This document shows positions 61,724 to 64,000 of a stretch of 64,000 nucleotides of DNA, one piece after another (position 1 is the stretch's first letter; every line of letters starts with the position of its first letter). This DNA is from Paraburkholderia sp. (lineage in GTDB: Bacteria > Pseudomonadota > Gammaproteobacteria > Burkholderiales > Burkholderiaceae). The stretch covers positions 310,001-374,000 of the forward strand of contig NZ_JAPWKB010000013.1 of assembly GCF_028283785.1 (NCBI RefSeq). The letters run 5' to 3'. The notes under the pieces were generated by a model, which worked only from the letters and a program-made list of their open reading frames with translations, was not told the origin of the DNA and made no database searches. The position numbers were made by a program, and so were the translations under genes.

Positions 61724-62446
61724 TCAGGCGGCACGGCCGCCGAGATAGAGATTTCGCATGTCGTCGCTGGCGAGCAGTTCGCTGGATTGGCCTTCGAGCG
61801 CGACCTCGCCCATCGCGAGTACGTAGGCGCGATCGGCGATACGGAGTGCTTCGACCGCGTTCTGCTCGACCATCACCACGGCGATATGCGCGGTGTCTCG
61901 CGTGCGAAGGATGGCGTCGAATACATCGCCGACCATCTTCGGCGACAGCCCCGCCGACGGCTCGTCGAGCAGCAGAAGACGCGGACGCGGCATCAACGCG
62001 CGCGCCAGCGACAACAGTTGCCGTTCGCCGCCGGACAAACCGCCCGCGGCCGACGTGTGGCGTTTCGCCAGCACCGGATAGCTTTCGCAGAGTTCGTCGA
62101 TACGCGCGTCGCGTTCGCGCACGCTCAGAAACTGCCCGCCGAGCAGCAGGTTCTCGCGGACCGTCAGCGATGTGAACACGTTGTCCGTTTGCGGCACGAA
62201 ACCCACGCCGGATTCGCGGATTTTCCGGTAGACAGGTACGCGCGAAACGTCATGACCGGCCAGCACGATGCGCCCTTCCCGCGGCGTCAGAAAACCAGCC
62301 ATCGTTTTGAGCAACGTAGATTTTCCGCACCCGTTCGGGCCGAGAATCGTGACGATTTCAGTCGGACCGACCTGCATCGAGATGCCGCGCAGAATATCGA
62401 CGTCTTTCGTATAACCGGCTGTCACATGGTCGAGCTCGAGCATCAT
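61724..62446 (-). CDS. livF: LivF-like ABC transporter ATP-binding protein
   Basis: A 240-residue ATPase of the branched-chain amino-acid importer class. Walker A GPNGCGKSTLLK, signature LSGGERQLLSLARAL, Walker B RLLLLDEPSAGLSP, and the H-loop segment VVMVEQNAVEAL are all present. Its start overlaps the stop of livG (ATGA). This class imports leucine-type amino acids, but also other small carboxylates or amides, so the real substrate is given by the operon around it. Confidence 0.92.
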   Translation of the reverse strand: MMLELDHVTAGYTKDVDILRGISMQVGPTEIVTILGPNGCGKSTLLKTMAGFLTPREGRIVLAGHDVSRVPVYRKIRESGVGFVPQTDNVFTSLTVRENLLLGGQFLSVRERDARIDELCESYPVLAKRHTSAAGGLSGGERQLLSLARALMPRPRLLLLDEPSAGLSPKMVGDVFDAILRTRDTAHIAVVMVEQNAVEALRIADRAYVLAMGEVALEGQSSELLASDDMRNLYLGGRAA

Positions 62447-63225
62447 GCCCCCGCAAAACGTTGCGCCTGACGCGATCCGCCCAGATACGCTTCGAGTACG
62501 CGCTCGCTCTGCGCGAGTTCGTCCGGTGCGCAGTTCGCGATCATGTTGCCGCGATCCAGCACCACGCAGCGGCTGCATAGATCGCGGATGAAATGCATGT
62601 CGTGTTCGACGACGATCAGCGTGACGCCCTGCGCATGGATCCGCTTCAATTGCGCGACCAGATCGTTGCGAAGGTTCGGATGAACACCGGCCGTCGGCTC
62701 GTCGAGAAGCAGCAGGCGCGGCTCGCTCATCATCGCGCATGCAATGCTCAGCAACTTCTTTTGACCGCCCGATATCGACGCGGCAGGCAAGTGCGCCACC
62801 CGCGTCAGCAGCAGCTCGTCGAGCAGGCGCTCCGCGCGTTCGCGCGTCTGCATTTCGAGCCGCCGCACGGACGCAGGACGGATCAGCGAATCGAGCGGTC
62901 CATGACGTGCGATCGATGCTGCCATCGCGACGTCGCGCACGGTCATCCGTGACGGCATCGCCGGAAGCTGGAACGTGCGACACACGCCCATCCGCGAAAT
63001 CGCATACGCGTCGCGAGTGTGGATGGGCACGCCATCGAACAGGATTTCGCCGTCGTCGGACGGCGTAAAGCCGCTGATGACATTGAGCAACGTGCTCTTG
63101 CCCGACCCGTTCGGACCGAGCAGGCCGACGATCTCGCCCGCGTTCACATGCAGGTCGAGATCGTGCAGCACGGTGTTGCCGCCGAATGCCTTCGCGATCT
63201 GCCTGACTTCGAGAAGCGCGTTCAT
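62443..63225 (-). CDS. livG: LivG-like ABC transporter ATP-binding protein
   Basis: A 260-residue ATPase, partner of LivF. Walker A GPNGSGKSTLLN, signature ISGGQKKLLSIACAM, Walker B RLLLLDEPTAGVHP and the LivG-type insertion (residues about 90-130) are visible. Stop and start codons overlap with livF and livM. I placed the start at 63225, where homology begins (MNALLEVRQIAKAFGG). Confidence 0.92.
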   Translation of the reverse strand: MNALLEVRQIAKAFGGNTVLHDLDLHVNAGEIVGLLGPNGSGKSTLLNVISGFTPSDDGEILFDGVPIHTRDAYAISRMGVCRTFQLPAMPSRMTVRDVAMAASIARHGPLDSLIRPASVRRLEMQTRERAERLLDELLLTRVAHLPAASISGGQKKLLSIACAMMSEPRLLLLDEPTAGVHPNLRNDLVAQLKRIHAQGVTLIVVEHDMHFIRDLCSRCVVLDRGNMIANCAPDELAQSERVLEAYLGGSRQAQRFAGA

Positions 63226-64000
63226 TGCGCACCTCCGATACGTTCGGGCAAGAGACCGTGCGGCCGCCAGATCAGACACGCGAGCAGCAGCAGACCGACC
63301 GCGCCGAGCCGCACCGCGCCCGCCATATCGCTGCCGATGCCGAGCGCATCTTTCAGGAACGGCACGGACGAATAGACGATCTGCACGACCAGCGCACCGC
63401 AGATCACGCCAAGACCGTTACCGATGCCGCCGATCATCACGATGGTCCAGATCAGAAAGGTTTCCGACGACAGCATCGAATCCGGTCCCACGAAACTGAT
63501 GTAATACGTCAGCAACGCGCCGGCCAACGCGGCCGGCACTGCCGCCGCAATCGACGCCTGTGTCTTCAGCGCGATCAGTTCGTAACCGAAGCAGGTCGCA
63601 AGCAACGGTTGCTCGCGCATCAATTTCAGCGCCCGTCCAAAGCGGCCGTCCGCGAGTCGCCGGCTGGCGACGTAACAGAGCGCGACGGCAACCGCGACCA
63701 CGCCGAGAAAGGCCAGGTCCGACGCGATTCCGTCGAGGTGCGGAAACAGCGCGCCGATGCCGCCGATGCCCTGTGCGCCGCCCGTCAACCAGCCTTCGTT
63801 CAACGCGACCGTGCGCAGGATTTCCGCGAGCGCAAGCGTGGCGATGCCCCAGTAATCGGACGCGAGATTGCGGCCGAGCCGCGCCATCACGAAGCCGAGC
63901 AACGACGCGCAGACAATCGCCAGAACGACGCCGAGCATCACCGGCAAGCCGGCGTTCGCGGCAATCGCAGCGGCGTAGGCGCCCACGCCGACATACGCGA
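63222..64000 (-). CDS. livM: LivM-like ABC transporter permease, truncated by the window edge
   Basis: The C-terminal 258 or so residues of a permease; the reading frame stays open to the end of the window, so the N-terminus lies beyond it. Hydrophobic helices and the coupling loop (LTGGAQGIGGIGALFPHLDG, then GRALKLMREQPLLATCFGYE) are typical of LivM. A GTG at 63986 is in frame but is internal by homology. A LivH partner and the periplasmic binding protein are expected upstream, outside the window. Confidence 0.9.
   Translation of the reverse strand, partial: AYVGVGAYAAAIAANAGLPVMLGVVLAIVCASLLGFVMARLGRNLASDYWGIATLALAEILRTVALNEGWLTGGAQGIGGIGALFPHLDGIASDLAFLGVVAVAVALCYVASRRLADGRFGRALKLMREQPLLATCFGYELIALKTQASIAAAVPAALAGALLTYYISFVGPDSMLSSETFLIWTIVMIGGIGNGLGVICGALVVQIVYSSVPFLKDALGIGSDMAGAVRLGAVGLLLLACLIWRPHGLLPERIGGAQ

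Noticed and set aside
1..64000. Prophage, insertion sequence, integron or CRISPR array
   Set aside because: No transposase, integrase, phage structural gene, repeat-spacer array or target-site duplication was recognised.

Overview
The window looks like chromosomal DNA of a GC-rich betaproteobacterium, most likely Paraburkholderia, Caballeronia or a near relative. The basis is gene family content and base composition: a Burkholderia-type trimeric porin, an ESPR-type autotransporter, FAD/Fe-S/triheme dehydrogenase complexes and many MFS, LysR and TetR genes. No rRNA, tRNA, CRISPR array, transposase or integrase was recognised. Assignments come from reading the translated sequence against remembered family signatures; no database search was run.

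Layout. 1-8.2 kb: a RibD/DHFR-like reductase, a LysR regulator divergent from an MHS transporter plus acetylpolyamine amidohydrolase pair, a membrane diguanylate cyclase and several small proteins. 8.2-12.1 kb (minus): a membrane-associated flavin dehydrogenase complex (Tat-signal small subunit, GMC flavoprotein with a Cys cluster, triheme cytochrome c), with two palindromes upstream. 12.7-17.2 kb: a DHA2 drug-type MFS transporter, an AI-2E/PerM transporter and a large polytopic membrane protein. 17.3-18.0 kb: a small gene followed by an orphan reading frame that lacks a start codon. 18.3-25.8 kb: a repeat-rich autotransporter, a TPR sulfotransferase and, convergent, a lipoprotein hydrolase and a TPR/GT9-like glycosyltransferase.

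26.3-48.7 kb is the most striking region. A YheO/DauR-type regulator with a lysine-rich tail is divergent from about 21 kb of plus-strand genes: ExbB, two ExbD, TonB, a complete YejABEF-type peptide ABC importer, a TonB-dependent receptor, RidA, a kynureninase-like class V aminotransferase, three S10 serine carboxypeptidase-like proteins, an M61-like metallopeptidase with a PDZ-like end, a CapA-like metallophosphatase and an M19-like dipeptidase. Start/stop overlaps run through most of it. I read it as one self-contained pathway: energised outer-membrane uptake of a peptide, inner-membrane import of the intact peptide, and stepwise cytoplasmic or periplasmic breakdown with imine clean-up. The substrate cannot be named from sequence.

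48.8-52.8 kb: a NemR-like TetR repressor with two matching operators flanking a DJ-1/PfpI gene (electrophile response), then an XRE regulator and a succinate-semialdehyde dehydrogenase. 52.9-57.8 kb (minus): a second flavin dehydrogenase complex, here preceded by a porin, with a GntR-like site upstream. 58.5-64 kb (minus): a GntR/FCD regulator, an Asp/Glu racemase-superfamily enzyme, a D-amino-acid dehydrogenase, RidA and a LivFGM importer whose livM runs off the window, together a D-amino-acid or related amine catabolic operon.
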